A DNA stretch of 64,000 bases from Gracilimonas sp046602855. Lineage in GTDB: Bacteria; Bacteroidota; Rhodothermia; Balneolales; Balneolaceae. The notes beneath the pieces are model-generated. The model worked only from the letters and a program-made list of their open reading frames with translations. It made no database searches and was not told the origin of the DNA. Position 1 is the stretch's first letter. Every line of letters starts with the position of its first letter. This document shows positions 62,658-64,000 of the stretch, piece after piece. The position numbers and the translations under genes are program-made. The stretch is from contig NZ_JBKINJ010000001.1 of NCBI RefSeq assembly GCF_046602855.1, forward strand, positions 1,798,001 through 1,862,000, read 5' to 3'.

Positions 62658-63934
62658 TAATTTTTATCCTCCCAAACATAGATCTGATCTCCCTCTTCAA
62701 CCTCACAGTCTATCTTAAGTGTACAATCGTTCCCTTTTCTGACTTCATCTACAGGAGTGTCCTCTACCCAGACAGAGGATATCAAGGGTTTGGCAACACC
62801 TGTTTTCTTACCGATTATAAGCAGCTTGTCATCTTTTTTTAGTCCTCCGGCTTTAATTCGAACATGAGCCACTTTTGCTTTAGGGTAGTAGTGAAGTACC
62901 TTCCCTATAAATCTTTTTTCTTTGGTAGCCGCCGAACCATGAACATTACTCCAATCACCAAGCCTTTTCCCAAGATAATATCCACCCCAGAATCCACGGT
63001 TATATACTTCAGCCAGGTTATTTTTCCAGTTTTCTACTTTTTCCTTGGAATAAGTTCTATCTGCTACAGCGTCAGAAGCTTCTTTGTAACAGCGGGTTAC
63101 GGTTTTAACATACTCCGGTGATCGACCGCGACCTTCCAGTTTTAGTACCTCTGCCCCGGTATCTAATAATTGATCCAGAAAGTCGATAGTGCAAAGATCT
63201 TTTGGCGACATGATATATTCATTATCGACCATGAGTTCTTCACCTTCGTCGTTGGTTACCCGATACGCATGACGACAATTCTGTTTGCAGGCACCTCTGT
63301 TTGCAGAAGAGTTATAGGTGTGAAGGCTCAAATAACATTTTCCTGAAACCGCCATACAAAGCGCACCGTGTGCAAATACTTCGATCTTTATAAGTTTACC
63401 GGAAGGCCCTGTAATATTCCGCTCTTTAACTCCTTCGACGATCTTTTTCACCTGACCAAGACTGAGCTCCCTTGCCAAAACCATTACGTCAGCAAAATGA
63501 CTATAGAATTCAACCATTTCAATATTTGAAATATTGGCTTGAGTTGAAATGTGTACTTCCACTCCTTTTTTGAATGCATAAGATATGGCCGCCTGATCTG
63601 CCGCTATTATGGCCGTAATACCATTATTCTTTACGGCATCAATGATCCGCTTCATCAACGGTAGGTCATGATCGTAAAGAACTGTATTAAGGGTAAGATA
63701 AGTTCGTATGTTTTCCTTTTTAGCCAGTTCGGCTATGTCAGGCAGATCTTCCATTGTGAAATTATTGGTGGAACGAGCCCTCATGTTCAACTGCTCAATT
63801 CCAAAATACACAGACCCCGCTCCTCCCTGAAAGGCAGCCTTTAATGAGGCCCAATCCCCGGCTGGAGCCATTATTTCTGTTTTTCTGTTTTTTGTATCTG
63901 CTTCAGGTACCTGTTTCTGAATGCTTGTACTCAT
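62657..63934 (-). CDS. trhP: U32 family protein, TrhP-like tRNA hydroxylation protein
   Basis: 425 residues. The U32 TIM barrel starts with IMAPAGDWASLKAAFQGGAG and VYFGIEQLNMRA. Four cysteines in HGALCMAVSGKC and NRGACKQNCRHAY fit the 4Fe-4S site found in this family, and LEGRGRSPEYVKTVT is typical. In other bacteria TrhP makes 5-hydroxyuridine at tRNA position 34 using prephenate, and related RlhA modifies 23S rRNA. The peptidase name is historical. The paralogue cannot be separated by eye, so the symbol is tentative. Confidence 0.8.
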   Translation of the reverse strand: MSTSIQKQVPEADTKNRKTEIMAPAGDWASLKAAFQGGAGSVYFGIEQLNMRARSTNNFTMEDLPDIAELAKKENIRTYLTLNTVLYDHDLPLMKRIIDAVKNNGITAIIAADQAAISYAFKKGVEVHISTQANISNIEMVEFYSHFADVMVLARELSLGQVKKIVEGVKERNITGPSGKLIKIEVFAHGALCMAVSGKCYLSLHTYNSSANRGACKQNCRHAYRVTNDEGEELMVDNEYIMSPKDLCTIDFLDQLLDTGAEVLKLEGRGRSPEYVKTVTRCYKEASDAVADRTYSKEKVENWKNNLAEVYNRGFWGGYYLGKRLGDWSNVHGSAATKEKRFIGKVLHYYPKAKVAHVRIKAGGLKKDDKLLIIGKKTGVAKPLISSVWVEDTPVDEVRKGNDCTLKIDCEVEEGDQIYVWEDKN

Positions 63935-64000
63935 AGGAAACTACAAATTCATTCTAAATTGGCGAAATGGTATACCATTCCATTCAGCTGAATTTGCAGT

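Noticed and set aside
63966..63979. 14-bp palindrome at the window end
   Set aside because: AATGGTA/TACCATT is short and its context lies outside the window.

Overview
The window looks like chromosome from a marine or halophilic member of the Balneolota (Balneola/Gracilimonas-like), in or next to the Bacteroidota. This is inferred from moderate-to-low GC, few clear Shine-Dalgarno sites, Bacteroidota-type families (DUF3098, DUF4835, LuxC/LuxE-like pairs), a type IX secretion C-terminal sorting domain and PorV-like outer-membrane barrels. No rRNA, phage, insertion sequence or CRISPR array is visible. One tRNA-Leu(CAG) is present.

Layout. 1-1291 (minus): a cut-off dicarboxylate symporter, a DUF92 membrane protein and DUF3098. 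1384-5881 (plus): maf, a TPR protein, a secreted Bacteroidota protein and mazG. 6123-7350: citrate synthase and its terminator, followed by a decayed methyltransferase pseudogene. 7891-17703 (minus): leuS, a LuxC/LuxE-like acyl-reductase pair, and a tight gatB-lipoprotein-tpiA-purD run. 17912-22922: a dienelactone hydrolase, tRNA-Leu, an orphan CHASE/PAS histidine kinase and a sorted metalloprotease. 22990-26597 (minus): an Nramp-like carrier with pxpA-pxpB-pxpC for 5-oxoproline use. 27049-30766: ywbE with a lipase-like hydrolase, an orphan betaine-binding lipoprotein, an MBL-fold protein and a methyltransferase. 32705-36989: a porin and a complete glycine-betaine ABC transporter. 37052-40875: outer-membrane proteins, including a barrel with two helix-hairpin-helix motifs. 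40959-44620: etfB-etfA-fixC-fixX. 44691-45301: a VapBC toxin-antitoxin pair. 45819-47970: a DUF4382 lipoprotein and a DUF3095 cyclase-like protein. 47992-51223 (minus): a copper nitrite reductase cluster. 51365-54003: a luciferase-like flavoenzyme and FetAB-type iron export. 54011-62215 (minus): a DAO-type flavoprotein, a PII-like protein, an RND efflux tripartite system and an ArsR-rhodanese regulator. 62427-63934 (minus): a ferredoxin coupled to a U32-family protein.

How it fits together. The organism appears to be a heterotroph that imports osmolytes, recycles 5-oxoproline and reduces nitrite with NirK. It carries a FixABCX-type electron-transfer complex and has metal or drug export under a probably redox- or persulfide-sensing regulator. 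The most unusual signals are in the non-coding DNA. Heptamer-based foldback elements fill all three spacers of the etf-fix cluster, and the same type of heptamer lies inside a luxE-like gene. A degenerate 9-bp repeat lies in the nir cluster. Two long perfect palindromes (26 and 36 bp) lie upstream of the ArsR-rhodanese gene. Structured intercistronic hairpins follow nirK and the RND pump gene.

No wholly novel defence or biosynthetic system can be demonstrated. The best candidates for something undescribed are the helix-hairpin-helix outer-membrane barrel, the foldback repeats, the Cys-free ArsR-rhodanese switch and the ferredoxin-U32 pair.
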